Part shown: positions 6,914 to 17,100 of the stretch, in pieces
Layout: every line of letters starts with the position of its first letter
How positions within the stretch are numbered: position 1 is the first letter of the stretch
From: an uncultured Planctomycetaceae bacterium
GTDB lineage: Bacteria > Planctomycetota > Planctomycetia > Pirellulales > Pirellulaceae
DNA: 34,559 nucleotides
Reading direction: 5' to 3'
Assembly (NCBI GenBank): GCA_903863885.1
Contig: CAIPEB010000080.1
Location: 1 to 34,559 of the forward strand
Position numbers and translations under genes: made by a program
The notes under the pieces: model-generated
Seen by the model: the letters and a program-made list of their open reading frames with translations, nothing else
Database searches by the model: none
What the model was told of the DNA's origin: nothing

Positions 6914-9081
6914 TGACCCAGATCCAGAAGCAGCTGAAGATCCTGGACGACTTCCCGCCCGTCCCGTACGAGGATTGGAAAGCGGCCGTGGTGGCCGACC
7001 TCAAGGGCGTGCCGTTTGAAAAGAAGATGATCTCCCGCACTGACGATGGGATAGCGCTGCAGCCGCTCTATTGCGTGCAGGACTGGGCCTCGGCAGGCGA
7101 TCCGTCCGGCTTCCCGGGCCTGTTTCCCTTGACCCGCGGCACCGGTCCGCTGGGGCGTGCCGTTGATGGCTGGGATGTGCGTCAGGAGGTTTCGGCGGCG
7201 GAACCGATGGCTGCGAATCAGATCATCCTGCAGGAACTGGGTCAGGGCGTAAACTCCATCGAATTGAAGCTGGACGGGGCTGTATGTGCGGGGCTGGATG
7301 CCGATGATCCGCACGCTTCCGCCCACTGCGGCCGCGACGGCGTCATGCTCTACACGAGCGGCGATCTGAACCAGGCTCTGGCAGGTGTCCGTTCCGACGC
7401 AGCCACGGTCTCCCTGGAGGCCGGCGCCGCCTTCCTGCCCGCCGCCGCGCTGCTGGCCGCTGTCTGGGAAGAGCACGGTCTCGAGGCGTCACGGGTGCGA
7501 GGCGCCTTCAATGCGGATCCGCTCGCGACCTTGGTGCATGCCGGATCACTGCCCGTGCCGCTGGAGGTCGCTCTCGGGCAGATGGCCGACCTCGCGGTCT
7601 GGACGTCCTCGCACTTCCCCCGCGTAACGTCGGCGCGCGTCTCCACGGCACCCTATCACTATGCCGGTTCAGGATCGGTCCAGGATCTGGCCTTCGCTGT
7701 CGCGACCGCGGTCGAATACCTGCGGGCCATGACCTCGGCCGGCCTGGATGCGCGTTCGGCTTTGCGCCAGATCGCGTTCCACGAAGCGATCGGGTGCAGG
7801 TTCTATCAGGCCATTGCACGCCTGCGGGCTTTGCGGAAGCTGATCGGAAAGGTGATGGAAGTCTGCGGCGTCGAGGCTGCTGTGGCGCGGGATATTCCTA
7901 TCGTGGCTGAAACGAGTCGCCGCGTGCTTACGCAACGCTCTCACTGGGTTAACCTGCTCCGCAACACCGCCACCTGTTTTGCCGCCGCGGTGGCTGGCGT
8001 TGATGCCATCATCACTCTGCCCATGGATGCAGCCCTGGGGGCCAGCAGTGAACTCACGAGGAGACTGGCTCGCAATACGCAGCTGATCCTGCAGGAAGAA
8101 TGCCAGCTCAACCAGGTCGTGGACCCGGCCGGCGGCTCCTGGTTCATCGAGACGCTCACGGACCAGATGGCGGAGAAGGCCTGGGCGATGTTCACGCAGA
8201 TCGAGTCGCAGGGTGGCATGCTCAAGGCTGCGACGTCCGGCTGGGTTGCCGAGCAGATCAACGCGGTGGAACAGCTTCGCGAAAAGGACATCGCTACTCG
8301 CAAGAAGGCGATCACCGGTGTCAGCACGCATCCCGTGCTGGTGGAGGAAGGCGCAGATCATCCCTCCATCAATTATGGAGCACTCCGCGTTGCGGCGACT
8401 GGGAGGCTGCTGAAATGGCGTCGCGACCGAGCGGATCAGGCCCCCTGCAAGGATCTGCTCGCCATGGCTTCCGGCGCCGGATGCAACGGACGAGGCAGGG
8501 CAGGGGATCTCACGGCGGCGGCGGTGCAGGCGGCACGGCGCGGAGCCACCCTGGGCGAAATGGTATCGGCGTGTGCCGCTGCCGGTGCGGGCAAAGAGGC
8601 GGCCGTAATGGTGCCGCTGCCCGTTCGTCCGTACGCGGCGGCTTACGAACAGCTGCGCGACCGGGTGGACGCTCATGCTCAGGCGCACGGTGGGCAGCGT
8701 CCTCGCATTTTTCTGGCTCAGATGGGAACGCCGCGGGAATTCCTGGCCCGGGCCACTTATGCACAGGACTTCTTCAAGGCGGGAGGCATCGAGCCCCTTC
8801 AGAACGACGGGTTCAAGGACGCGGCGGCAGCGGCTGAGGCACTGAAGGCGAGCGGCGCCGAAATGGCCGTCATCTGCTCGACCGACACGCGGTATGCGAC
8901 TGAGGTGGAGACACTGGCACCCGCGTTGCGTGCGGCCGGCGCCCGCTTAATCGTGTTGGCCGGCAATCCTGGGCCGAACGAGGCGCGGTTCCGCAATGCG
9001 GGCGTCACCCACTTCATCTTCATCAAATGCAATGCGTTGGAAATCCTCCGCACGATCCTGGGAGAGGCAGGTGTACAATGA
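6913..9081 (+). CDS. mutA: Methylmalonyl-CoA mutase, small (beta) subunit
   Basis: This 722-residue protein is the non-catalytic partner of the heterodimeric mutase. It keeps the TIM-barrel layout and the C-terminal Rossmann-like domain, but the cobalamin motif DxHxxG is replaced by GTPREF near 605-610, so it cannot bind B12 through the lower histidine. That loss is the family hallmark of MutA. Mid-barrel motifs shared with mutases include [20 protein letters not shown] and the [10 protein letters not shown] block. The start overlaps the CoA-transferase stop (TGATG), and the stop overlaps the mutB start (ATGA at 9078-9081), so the subunits should be made in a fixed ratio. Length fits actinobacterial and other MutA proteins (about 620-730). 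Its role is structural: stabilising the large subunit. Confidence 0.92.
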   Translation: MTQIQKQLKILDDFPPVPYEDWKAAVVADLKGVPFEKKMISRTDDGIALQPLYCVQDWASAGDPSGFPGLFPLTRGTGPLGRAVDGWDVRQEVSAAEPMAANQIILQELGQGVNSIELKLDGAVCAGLDADDPHASAHCGRDGVMLYTSGDLNQALAGVRSDAATVSLEAGAAFLPAAALLAAVWEEHGLEASRVRGAFNADPLATLVHAGSLPVPLEVALGQMADLAVWTSSHFPRVTSARVSTAPYHYAGSGSVQDLAFAVATAVEYLRAMTSAGLDARSALRQIAFHEAIGCRFYQAIARLRALRKLIGKVMEVCGVEAAVARDIPIVAETSRRVLTQRSHWVNLLRNTATCFAAAVAGVDAIITLPMDAALGASSELTRRLARNTQLILQEECQLNQVVDPAGGSWFIETLTDQMAEKAWAMFTQIESQGGMLKAATSGWVAEQINAVEQLREKDIATRKKAITGVSTHPVLVEEGADHPSINYGALRVAATGRLLKWRRDRADQAPCKDLLAMASGAGCNGRGRAGDLTAAAVQAARRGATLGEMVSACAAAGAGKEAAVMVPLPVRPYAAAYEQLRDRVDAHAQAHGGQRPRIFLAQMGTPREFLARATYAQDFFKAGGIEPLQNDGFKDAAAAAEALKASGAEMAVICSTDTRYATEVETLAPALRAAGARLIVLAGNPGPNEARFRNAGVTHFIFIKCNALEILRTILGEAGVQ

Positions 9082-11321
9082 GCGATAAGCAGCAAGATGC
9101 CGCCCTGACGATCATCCCTGATTTCAAGGATATTCCGTGGAACGGGGGCCGTATCGCAAGCAGCCATCGTGCCCAGTGGGAGGCGGTTGCGGAGGCCTGC
9201 GCCGGTCAACCTGTTGCTCAACTGCTCCGCGACACGCCGGAAGGAATTCCGCTCCATCCCTTATACACGGCGGAAAATCTCGAGGGATTGGAGCATCTCG
9301 GGACAATGCCCGGATTTCCTCCGTTCCTGCGCGGACCATACCCGTCCATGTATGTCGGGCGTCCCTGGACGGTCAGGCAGTATGCGGGTTTCTCCACGGC
9401 GGAAGAATCCAATGCCTTTTACCGGCGCAACCTGGCGGCCGGGGCCAAGGGCCTGAGCATCGCTTTCGATCTGGCCACGCACCGGGGCTACGATGCGGAC
9501 GATCCCCGCGTGGTCGGCGACGTGGGCATGGCCGGCGTGTCGATCTGCAGCATCCTCGACATGCGCGTCCTCTTCGCGGGCATTCCGCTGTCGCAGATGA
9601 GCGTGTCCATGACGATGAACGGCGCCGTGCTGCCGGTCATGGCGCTTTATATCATGGCTGCCGAAGAGCAGGGGGCGAAGCAGGAGCAGTTGAGCGGGAC
9701 CATACAGAACGACATCCTCAAGGAGTTCATGGTCCGCAATACCTACATCTATCCGCCTCAGCCCAGCATGCGCATCATCGGCGACATCTTTGCCTACACT
9801 TCGAAGCACATGCCGAAGTTCAACAGCATCAGCATCAGCGGATACCACATGCAGGAGGCCGGCGCCACTGCGGATCTCGAGCTGGGCTATACCATGGCCG
9901 ACGGGCTCGAATATCTTCGCACGGGGGTCAAGGCGGGCATGACGGTGGACGACTTCGCTCCCCGGCTGTCGTTTTTCTGGTCCATCGGCAAGCATCCGTT
10001 CATGGAAATAGCCAAGATGCGCGCCGCGCGGCTTTTGTGGGCCAAGCTCGTCAGGCAGTTCCAGCCGCAGAACCCCAAGAGCATGGACCTGCGCACTCAC
10101 AGCCAGACGAGCGGCTGGAGCCTGACGGCGCAGGACGTCTACCACAACGTCATCCGCACCTGCGTGGAGGCTATGGCGGCCACGCAGGGACAGACCCAGA
10201 GCCTGCACACCAACGCCTTTGACGAGGCCCTGGCGCTGCCGAGCGACTTTTCCGAGAAGCTCGCCATCGACACGCAGCAGTTCCTGCAGGAGGAGACCGA
10301 CACCGACGCGGTGGTCGACGCGTGGGGAGGCAGCTATTACGTCGAGCGGCTCACGTACGAGCTGGCTCAAAAGGCCTGGGCTCATATCATCGAGTGCGAA
10401 GAGGCGGGCGGCATGTCGCGCGCCATCGAGGCCGGCATCCCCAAGCGACGCATCCAGGAGGCCTCGGCTCGGACCCAGGCCCTCATCGACTCGGGCTCGC
10501 AGGTGATCGTCGGCCTGAACCGCTACGTGCAGGACAAACAGGACGCCATGAAGGTCCTCAAGATCGACAACCGCGCCGTTCGCGAATCGCAGGTGAAGCG
10601 ACTCGCCGAACTCAAGGCACAGCGCGATCAGGCTCGCGTCGATAGCGCGCTGCAGGCCCTGACCGTCTGTGCCCAGAGCGGAGAAGGCAATCTTCTTGAA
10701 CTGTCCATCGAGGCGGCACGCGTCAAAGCCACGGTGGGCGAAATCAGTCTCGCGCTGGAAAAAGTGTTCGGCCGCTACCAGGCCCGGCAGGAACTGGTCA
10801 GCGGAATCTATGCTCGGACTTACGGCCTGGAGAAGCAGTCGCTGGTCGCCGTTCAGGACAAGGTGCAGCAATTCGTCGATCGGCACGGGCGCAAGCCCCG
10901 CATCTTCATCTGCAAGCTGGGGCAGGACGGTCACGATCGTGGTCAGGAGGTTGTAGGGGCCGCCCTTTCGGATCTCGGATTCGACGTTGTTCTCGGCCCG
11001 CTCTTCCAGACTCCGGAGGAAGCGGCGCGCGAAGCGTCGGAACAGCAGGTCGATGTGGTGGGGGTCAGCTCCTTGGCGGCGGGCCACCTGACCCTGGTTC
11101 CCGCGCTCAAGAAGGCCCTGGCCGCCATCAAACTGGGAAAAATGCCCGTCGTGATCGGCGGCGTCATTCCGCCCCAGGACTACGACGAACTCTATCACGA
11201 CGGCGTGCTGGCCATCTTCGGCCCCGGCTCCAACATCCCGGTGGCCGCTCTGAAGATCATGGAAATTCTTCTTTGCGAAAAACGCGATCGAGAGGAACTC
11301 GGGGAAGTTGAAAATCTGTAG
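9078..11321 (+). CDS. mutB: Methylmalonyl-CoA mutase, large (alpha, catalytic) subunit
   Basis: This 747-residue enzyme isomerises succinyl-CoA and (R)-methylmalonyl-CoA using adenosylcobalamin. It resembles the propionibacterial large subunit nearly throughout. Substrate-site residues are present: Y92 (SMYVGRPW), R220 (EFMVRNTY) and H257 (SGYHMQEAG), matching Y89, R207 and H244 of the P. shermanii enzyme. The C-terminal cobalamin domain has DGHDRG at 617-622 with lower-ligand H619, then [11 protein letters not shown] and [19 protein letters not shown] 9078 follows GGAGAGGCAGG and overlaps the small-subunit stop (ATGA); the longer frame from 9027 lies inside mutA. No MeaB/ArgK chaperone or epimerase gene adjoins it. 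With scpB and scpC it closes a cycle: succinate plus propionyl-CoA to succinyl-CoA, to methylmalonyl-CoA, to propionyl-CoA plus CO2. Confidence 0.97.
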   Translation: MSDKQQDAALTIIPDFKDIPWNGGRIASSHRAQWEAVAEACAGQPVAQLLRDTPEGIPLHPLYTAENLEGLEHLGTMPGFPPFLRGPYPSMYVGRPWTVRQYAGFSTAEESNAFYRRNLAAGAKGLSIAFDLATHRGYDADDPRVVGDVGMAGVSICSILDMRVLFAGIPLSQMSVSMTMNGAVLPVMALYIMAAEEQGAKQEQLSGTIQNDILKEFMVRNTYIYPPQPSMRIIGDIFAYTSKHMPKFNSISISGYHMQEAGATADLELGYTMADGLEYLRTGVKAGMTVDDFAPRLSFFWSIGKHPFMEIAKMRAARLLWAKLVRQFQPQNPKSMDLRTHSQTSGWSLTAQDVYHNVIRTCVEAMAATQGQTQSLHTNAFDEALALPSDFSEKLAIDTQQFLQEETDTDAVVDAWGGSYYVERLTYELAQKAWAHIIECEEAGGMSRAIEAGIPKRRIQEASARTQALIDSGSQVIVGLNRYVQDKQDAMKVLKIDNRAVRESQVKRLAELKAQRDQARVDSALQALTVCAQSGEGNLLELSIEAARVKATVGEISLALEKVFGRYQARQELVSGIYARTYGLEKQSLVAVQDKVQQFVDRHGRKPRIFICKLGQDGHDRGQEVVGAALSDLGFDVVLGPLFQTPEEAAREASEQQVDVVGVSSLAAGHLTLVPALKKALAAIKLGKMPVVIGGVIPPQDYDELYHDGVLAIFGPGSNIPVAALKIMEILLCEKRDREELGEVENL

Positions 11322-11340
11322 GATGACTTGGAGGGGGTTG

Positions 11341-11370
11341 AGGCGATCGGCTGCAGTCGCCTGCGGTTTA
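11341..11370 (+). terminator. Weak candidate terminator after the mutase operon
   Basis: A 6-bp stem (AGGCGA 11341-11346 / TCGCCT 11357-11362) closes a 10-nt loop 20 bp past the mutB stop and is followed by GCGGTTTAG. The T-tract is poor, so this is only a possible terminator. The remaining bases up to 11465 hold no other feature I can support beyond the ribosome binding region of the next gene. Confidence 0.25.
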
Positions 11371-11465
11371 GCGATTTGGTCTCGAACTGGAGTGGCATGC
11401 CCATTCGCCCCTGCGGAGTTTGATGCGGCATAGGCCACTCGGCGCATGAGGAAAGGACTTCCAAG

Positions 11466-12029
11466 GTGGTGAAGAAGGGAACGAAGAAACCTCGTAAACT
11501 TGCGGAGACAAACCGCTTTGCGCTAATTGACAGGGCGTTGTGTAAACGGACGAAGCCCGAGTTGACTGCGATGATCCTGGCGATCGCCAAGGAGCATGCC
11601 GTTGTCGCCCGAGAATTGGAAGACCGGCTGAATATCGAAAAGCCGGTGGATATGCTCGTCGCCGACATATCATCCGCCATCGATCGCGCGACCGATTTCG
11701 ATGAACGTGAGATCAACTACAACTTCGACGTGGATTGGCAGGCTTATGCCGACGTTCAAAGGGGGCTCTCGCTGCTTGTCGAACGGGGCCGTCTTGCCGA
11801 GGCAAAGTCGCTGGCGCTCAAGCTGATGAAGGACGGCAGCTATCAAGTCGAATGCAGCGACGAAGGACTGATGACCGACGAAATTATCCAGTGTCTGAGG
11901 CCGGTGATTCGTGCCGTCAAGGACGCCGGCGGTGATCAGGCTGTGAAGTGGGCCGGCGACATGCAAAAGGCCGACCGTGTCGGGTTTATCTGCGACGCGG
12001 AACTGGCGGAACTACGGGGGCAGTCGTGA
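11466..12029 (+). CDS. Uncharacterised protein resembling the C-terminal part of SWIM zinc-finger-associated proteins
   Basis: This 187-residue protein starts at GTG 11466 behind an AGGAAAGGA ribosome site. After a basic N-terminal tail (~1-20) it is all-helical: one region around KPELTAMILAIAKEHAVVARELEDRL, a DISSAIDRATDFD segment, then tetratricopeptide-like helices (GLSLLVERGRLAEAKSLALKLM) and a final helix. From memory this matches the helical domain at the C-terminus of bacterial SWIM zinc-finger proteins (DUF6880-like), here as a stand-alone protein without the SWIM cysteine/histidine motif. It overlaps the next gene by GTGA (12026-12029), so the two are translationally coupled. No catalytic motif is visible. 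The function is unknown; the stated resemblance is from recall and needs a profile search. Confidence 0.7.
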   Translation: MVKKGTKKPRKLAETNRFALIDRALCKRTKPELTAMILAIAKEHAVVARELEDRLNIEKPVDMLVADISSAIDRATDFDEREINYNFDVDWQAYADVQRGLSLLVERGRLAEAKSLALKLMKDGSYQVECSDEGLMTDEIIQCLRPVIRAVKDAGGDQAVKWAGDMQKADRVGFICDAELAELRGQS

Positions 12030-13192
12030 GCGAATATCAATACGTGATCTTTCAGGCGGTTGACGGCCCGCTTAACGACAAACAGTTGGAGTTCGCGCAG
12101 CGACAGTCCACGCGCGCCGAAGTGTCTCGATGGTCGCTGTCCGTCGAGTACCATTACAGCTCCTTCGGCGGCGATGTCGATGGGCTGCTCCGACAGGGGT
12201 TCGACGTTTACCTGCAACACGCAAACTACGGCGGCCGCGAAATCAAACTGCGCCTGCCTGGCGGCATGCCATTCGCCAAGAGTGTCTGGTCGAAATACGT
12301 GGATGGCGAACAGCTCCGTTGGACTGGAGACGCCAAGGGACGCGGCGGAATTCTGACACTTAGTCCATTTCATGAAACGGGTGATCTTGAGAATGTGCGG
12401 GACACGCAGGAGCATCTCGACGCAGTCATTCGAGTCCGCGAACGATTGATGAGTGGCGACTTGCGGGCCCTGTACTTGCTTTGGTTGTGTGCGGCGGATG
12501 ACGACTACAACGACCCCGCGGAGATGATCGAGCCGCCGGTGCCGCATGGCATTGCCGAATCGGCGGCCTACGGGGGTGAATTGTTGTCGTTCTTCGGGCT
12601 CGACCCGTTGTTGCTTGCAGCGGCTGGGAGCGGAGTGGCACCTGCGCCGAACGCCGCATCGGAGAACCAGCGGATTGCCCAATGGGTGGAATTGCTTGAC
12701 AGCCAACGCGCAAGAGAAGTGGTTCATCGCATGCTGGTTGGGGACACGGCAGGTGAGAAAGCACGCTTGCTCGCCGAGATTCGCGATTCGCAGACTCCCG
12801 ACGGTTGGCCGACGAGCGACAAGCAGCGAACCCTCGACGAACTGTTGCGGAAAACGGAATCTCTGCGAGACAAACAAGACGCGAAGCAAGCTGGCAAGGC
12901 CCAGGCGAAGGCCAAACGGGAGGCGGCAAAGGCTGCACGCGAACGCGTTGACCGATTGAAGGAAATGGTCAAGGACCCGGCCAAATGGCTTCGCGAGTCG
13001 GAGCGACTCGTCAATGCCGGAGGAACGCACAATTACAAGGCGGCCGCGGAAGTTCTTCACGATCTGCGCGAGGCCGTCGGCGGCGACGAGGGTAACAAGA
13101 TCGCTCGCCGTCACGCGGCTCATCTGGCGAAGAAACATCCGACGCTCAATCATTTGAAGAGCTCGCTGCGGAAGCGCGGACTGCTTGAATAG
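12026..13192 (+). CDS. Uncharacterised SEYQY-type protein, partner of the SWIM-associated protein
   Basis: This 388-residue protein starts at GTG 12026, inside the GTGA overlap with the previous gene; the frame is open further upstream, but that part lies in the partner gene. The N-terminus (SEYQYVIFQAVDGPLNDKQ, then an RAEVSRWSLSVEYHYSSFGGD block and VYLQHANYGGREIKLRLPGG) is what I remember as the hallmark of a widespread bacterial family found beside SWIM zinc-finger proteins. The middle has the MSGDLRALYLLWLCA and EPPVPHGI motifs. Residues ~290-335 form a charged A/K/E/R-rich stretch (KQAGKAQAKAKREAAKAARE) likely to be a coiled coil. There is no signal peptide or membrane segment. Biochemical function is unknown. 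The coupled gene order suggests a two-protein complex. Confidence 0.7.
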   Translation: MSEYQYVIFQAVDGPLNDKQLEFAQRQSTRAEVSRWSLSVEYHYSSFGGDVDGLLRQGFDVYLQHANYGGREIKLRLPGGMPFAKSVWSKYVDGEQLRWTGDAKGRGGILTLSPFHETGDLENVRDTQEHLDAVIRVRERLMSGDLRALYLLWLCAADDDYNDPAEMIEPPVPHGIAESAAYGGELLSFFGLDPLLLAAAGSGVAPAPNAASENQRIAQWVELLDSQRAREVVHRMLVGDTAGEKARLLAEIRDSQTPDGWPTSDKQRTLDELLRKTESLRDKQDAKQAGKAQAKAKREAAKAARERVDRLKEMVKDPAKWLRESERLVNAGGTHNYKAAAEVLHDLREAVGGDEGNKIARRHAAHLAKKHPTLNHLKSSLRKRGLLE

Positions 13193-13423
13193 TGGGACAG
13201 TCGACTCCCGTCATCATGGAAGGAGACTTCCGGGTCTGCTGGCTGGCGGGGCTCCTCATTGAGTGCGGATTTACGCCGGGCCTCGTGTTCAAGAGCGGCA
13301 CGTTCCTGTCGAACCTATTCGGGGTCTGCGATTCATTGCAGTGGCCGCCTTTCACCGCTATCATTCCCGTTGATTTTCTGGCGCAACACACGATTTCACT
13401 GATTGCCAGGGGCATTGCGTCTG

Positions 13424-14047
13424 ATGATTCGTGAAGCAGGTTCAGTATCTCAATTGCTGGTGTCGCTGAAGGCCAACGATCAAGCCGCTCTGCAGCGTCT
13501 GTACGAGCGATACGTGCGGCGGCTGATGAGGGCCGCCCGTTCTCGACTCCGGCAGTTACCCAGCCGCGTCGCTGACGAAGAAGACGTGGCCCATGCGGTG
13601 TTGTTCGACTTGTTTCGCGGGGTTCGCAGCGGAGGATTTCCGAAGCTCAACGACCGGGACGACCTTTGGCAGGTGCTGATCATGCTGACGCAGCGCCGCA
13701 CCGCCGACCTGAAACGCTGGATCTGCAGCCAGAAGCGGAGTCCTGCCTCGTCACTGGCGGAAGTTGCCTCGACGCATGCGTGCGCTGCGGCCTGTTGTCG
13801 GGATTATCCGATCGAGCAATTGATCGAACGCCGGCCCGGCCCCGAGTTCGCCGCTGAGTTCGTTGACCTGTGCAATCACCTGTTCTCGCTGGTTAAGGAT
13901 CCGCTGCTCAGGCAAATCGTCATCTGGAAAATCGAGGGGCATGGAAATTCGGAGATTGCCACGATGATCGGTCGTGCGACACGGACTGTGGAACGCAAGC
14001 TCCGCATTGTGTGCGAACTCCTGCAGGCCGACGCGGAAGCGGGTTGA
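13424..14047 (+). CDS. ECF-type RNA polymerase sigma factor
   Basis: This 207-residue protein belongs to the ECF sigma-70 family common in planctomycetes (Sigma70_ECF, PF07638 type). Region 2 spans ~8-90 (DQAALQRLYERYVRRLM, then EDVAHAVLFDLFRGV for core and -10 binding). Region 4 is near 160-200 (a helix-turn-helix: HGNSEIATMIGRATRTVERK) for -35 recognition. The linker is unusually rich in C and A (HACAAACCRD), which could make it redox- or metal-sensitive, though that is speculation. ATG 13424 has AGGGG about 11 nt upstream; a TTG at 13403 would add 7 residues. The next gene, 149 bp on, is a transmembrane Ser/Thr kinase. This sigma-kinase order is common in planctomycetes, and such kinases are thought to control the partner sigma factor. 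Confidence 0.88.
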   Translation: MIREAGSVSQLLVSLKANDQAALQRLYERYVRRLMRAARSRLRQLPSRVADEEDVAHAVLFDLFRGVRSGGFPKLNDRDDLWQVLIMLTQRRTADLKRWICSQKRSPASSLAEVASTHACAAACCRDYPIEQLIERRPGPEFAAEFVDLCNHLFSLVKDPLLRQIVIWKIEGHGNSEIATMIGRATRTVERKLRIVCELLQADAEAG

Positions 14048-14196
14048 GCATTCGAGCCCTCGTCGGTCGCCGCATTGCCGGTTTTTCACCGCCGGATGTC
14101 GCGGCCACGTCCGGTTTGCGAGGAGCTAAGTTCAGAGGGGGGCGTTGTGGTAGCGGCGGGACCACGAGGCCAACCGACATCCGCTTGAGACCTCGC

Positions 14197-17100
14197 ATGG
14201 CCGGACATCACGAGACACTGCGGGAGAAACAACGAATCGACGCGATTTGCGATCGGTTCGAAGCTGCGTGGCACGGCGATCACCGGCTCGCCATCGACTC
14301 TCTGCTTTCCGAGGTGGCCGACGATCGCCAGGCGGACTTGTTCGATGAATTGCTTGTTCTGGAAATTGAGCTGCGTTCCCTCGCCGGGGAATCGCCTCAA
14401 CCCGATGAGTACCGCGAGAAGTTCCCGCAATTCGCCGGCCGGATTGCCATGCGATTCACCGGCGTCGCCGGGCCGGACTGCAGGTCGGCTGGTTCGTCGG
14501 GGAATGTCCAGCCCGCGACAGGTCCGGCACTCGGTTCGGGCCCTGCGGGCGGCCATGAGGTGAAGCCGGATGACCGGACGCAATCGTCCGACGCACCTTC
14601 GCGATTCGGGCGATTTGAATTGCTGGGGGTGGTCGGCCAGGGGGGCTTCGGCACCGTTTGGAAGGCATTCGATCCGCTCCTGAATCGGTCCGTCGCTTTG
14701 AAGATCCCCCGTCACGGTCCGAAGTGCCCGCGCGATACGGCGATCGTGCTCCAGGAGGCCCGCGCCGCCGCTCGCCTTCGGCATGCCGCTGTGGTCCAGG
14801 TTCACGAAGTGGGCGAAGAGGGCAACACCGTCTACATTGCCACCGAGTACATCGAGGGATGCTCGCTCCGCGAATACCTGTCCGAACACCGGATGCCTGT
14901 CCGACAAGTCATCGAACTTGCGATTCGGCTTGCTGATGCGCTGCACCACGCTCATGGCCTGGGAGTGATTCACCGCGACGTGAATCCGTCCAACATCCTT
15001 CTGGACTCCACCCAGTCGGCATGGATCGCCGATTTTGGCCTGGCGCATCACCTGGACTCGCAGGACGGTCAGGGGCAGGCGTCGGAGATGCTCGGCACCT
15101 TGGCGTACATGCCGCCGGAATACGCCTCCGGCAACGCGCAGTCGGCGGATGCGCGGGCCGACATTTACTCGCTTGGAGTTGTCTTGTTCGAGTTGTTGAC
15201 CGGCAGGCGACCTTTCGAGGGTGACGGAGATTCGGTTCGTCAAGCAATCCTCGAGCAAGTCCCAACTTCTCCCCGGCGATTGAACCCGGAGATTTCGCGA
15301 AACCTGGATGCCATTTGCCTGAAATGTCTGGCGAAGGACCCGGGACGTCGCTATCGAACGGCCGAGGATCTGTCGCTGGATCTGACGCGATTTCTCCGGG
15401 GTGAGCCGGTGGACGCCAGGCCGATCGCAGTTCCGATTCGTATTTGGCTTTGGTGCCGAAGAAAGCCGATCCTCGCCGGGATGATACTGACCATTGTGCT
15501 GTTGATGCTGGCGATTGTCGCTGGCAGTCTGGTCCACTCGGCGCGGACTGCGGCACTGCTCCGGGTTGCGCAATCGAACCTGTATTTCCATCGCATCCTT
15601 GCCGCGCAACACAGCTGGGACGATAACAAAATCGACTTCTTTCGCACGTTGCTGAAAGAGTGTCCGGAAGAGCAGAGGAAATGGGAGTGGTATTTCCTGC
15701 GGAATCTCCCCAAGTCGGCCGACAAGACCCTGGAGTTGGCGGGCGGATGGGTTACTTACAGCCCGGACGGCACACGGATCGCCACCGCGGGTTGCGAGAG
15801 GGCCGTCAAGATCTGGGACGCACACACGGGGGAAATGCTCTTTGCACTTCGTGGGCATGAAGGCTTCCCGAGCAGCGTTTCGTTCAGCCCGGACGGCGGG
15901 CGGGTGGCCTCGGCCGGCGGAAGTGACAAGACCGTGATGCTCTGGGATCTTGCCAGCCGCCGATCGATCGGTCGTTTTTCAGGGCACCGCGGATCGGTTG
16001 TGAGAGTGCGGTTCAGCGCCGATGGCCGTCGACTGGTGTCCGCCGGCTTGGACAAGACCGCTCGGATTTGGGATATCGGCACCGGCAAGGAACTTCACTG
16101 TCTGCGCCACGAGGGGCGTGTCTGGGCAATCGATGTGAGTCCCGATGGAAGATGGATCGCGTCCGTCAGCGGCAAGGGCGGGTTTTCGAGAATTCAGTTC
16201 TGGGATTTCGAGTCGGGACAGAAGGTCTGGGAGTTGCGCGGTTTCGGTCGCGAGGCGGACTTGGCGTTCAGTCCCGACGGCAAACGATTTGCGGTGGCCG
16301 ACGGAAGGGCTGCCGTTCGCGTGTTCGACTGCGGATCTCGCGAGCAGATACAGTCGATCGTCACCCACGCGGGACAACATCCTCATGTGACATATTCTTC
16401 CGACGGTTCGTTTCTTGCCTCGAATCAATGGAACAATTCCATCAAGATCTGGAACGCCGCGACGGGAGCTGAAGTGCGGACAATTCGAGGGCAGACCTCG
16501 CACGTGCAAAGCCTTGCCTTCCGGTCCGGCGGGACTGAATTGGCCTTCGGCACCACGCATGACTTCGTGTTCGTTTACGATATTCGCAACGAACCCGGCA
16601 CAGTGACCCTTCGGGGCCACGGGGAGCCCGTGTCTTGTCTTGCTTTTTCTCCCGACGGCGCGTGGCTTGCTTCAGGCGGCGAGGATGGCACGTTGCGCCT
16701 TTGGAGCCCCAAACAGAGCGGTTCCAGCGAGGTGCTGACTCGTTTGGATACCACGGTGCGGGCCGTCGCTTTCAGCCCCGACAGTCGACGGCTGGCGATC
16801 AATGGAGAAGAGGCCACGGTGCAGGTGTGGGACCTTGCACAACGTAAGTGCGCGCTCGTGCTCCGAGGTCACGATCGACCTGTGCAGTCCATTGTCTACT
16901 CGCCGGATGGAACCATGATTGCAGCAGCCGGGCGAGGCGGGAGGGTCAACGTCTGGGACGCCATCGCGGGACAGGTGCTTCATTCGCTGACGACAAGTGA
17001 TCAGGACGTCCGCAGCGTGGCATTCAGCCCCTGCTCCCGCTGGTTGGCCGTGGCCGGACGCAATCACCGGGTCGAAATGCGGCGTCTGGAAACGGGCCGG

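Noticed and set aside
9261-11447. 728-residue open frame antisense to mutB
   Set aside because: It mirrors the mutase frame, has no family motifs and is explained by high GC at third codon positions.
11936-13153. 405-residue frame antisense to the SEYQY-type gene
   Set aside because: No recognised features, and the plus-strand gene is supported by its GTGA coupling and family motifs.
13192-13434. 80-residue plus-strand frame before the sigma factor
   Set aside because: No ribosome site or family features; runs into the sigma gene in another frame.
14086-15858. 590-residue frame antisense to the WD40 kinase
   Set aside because: Lies entirely over the sigma/kinase boundary and kinase domain; composition biased, no motifs.
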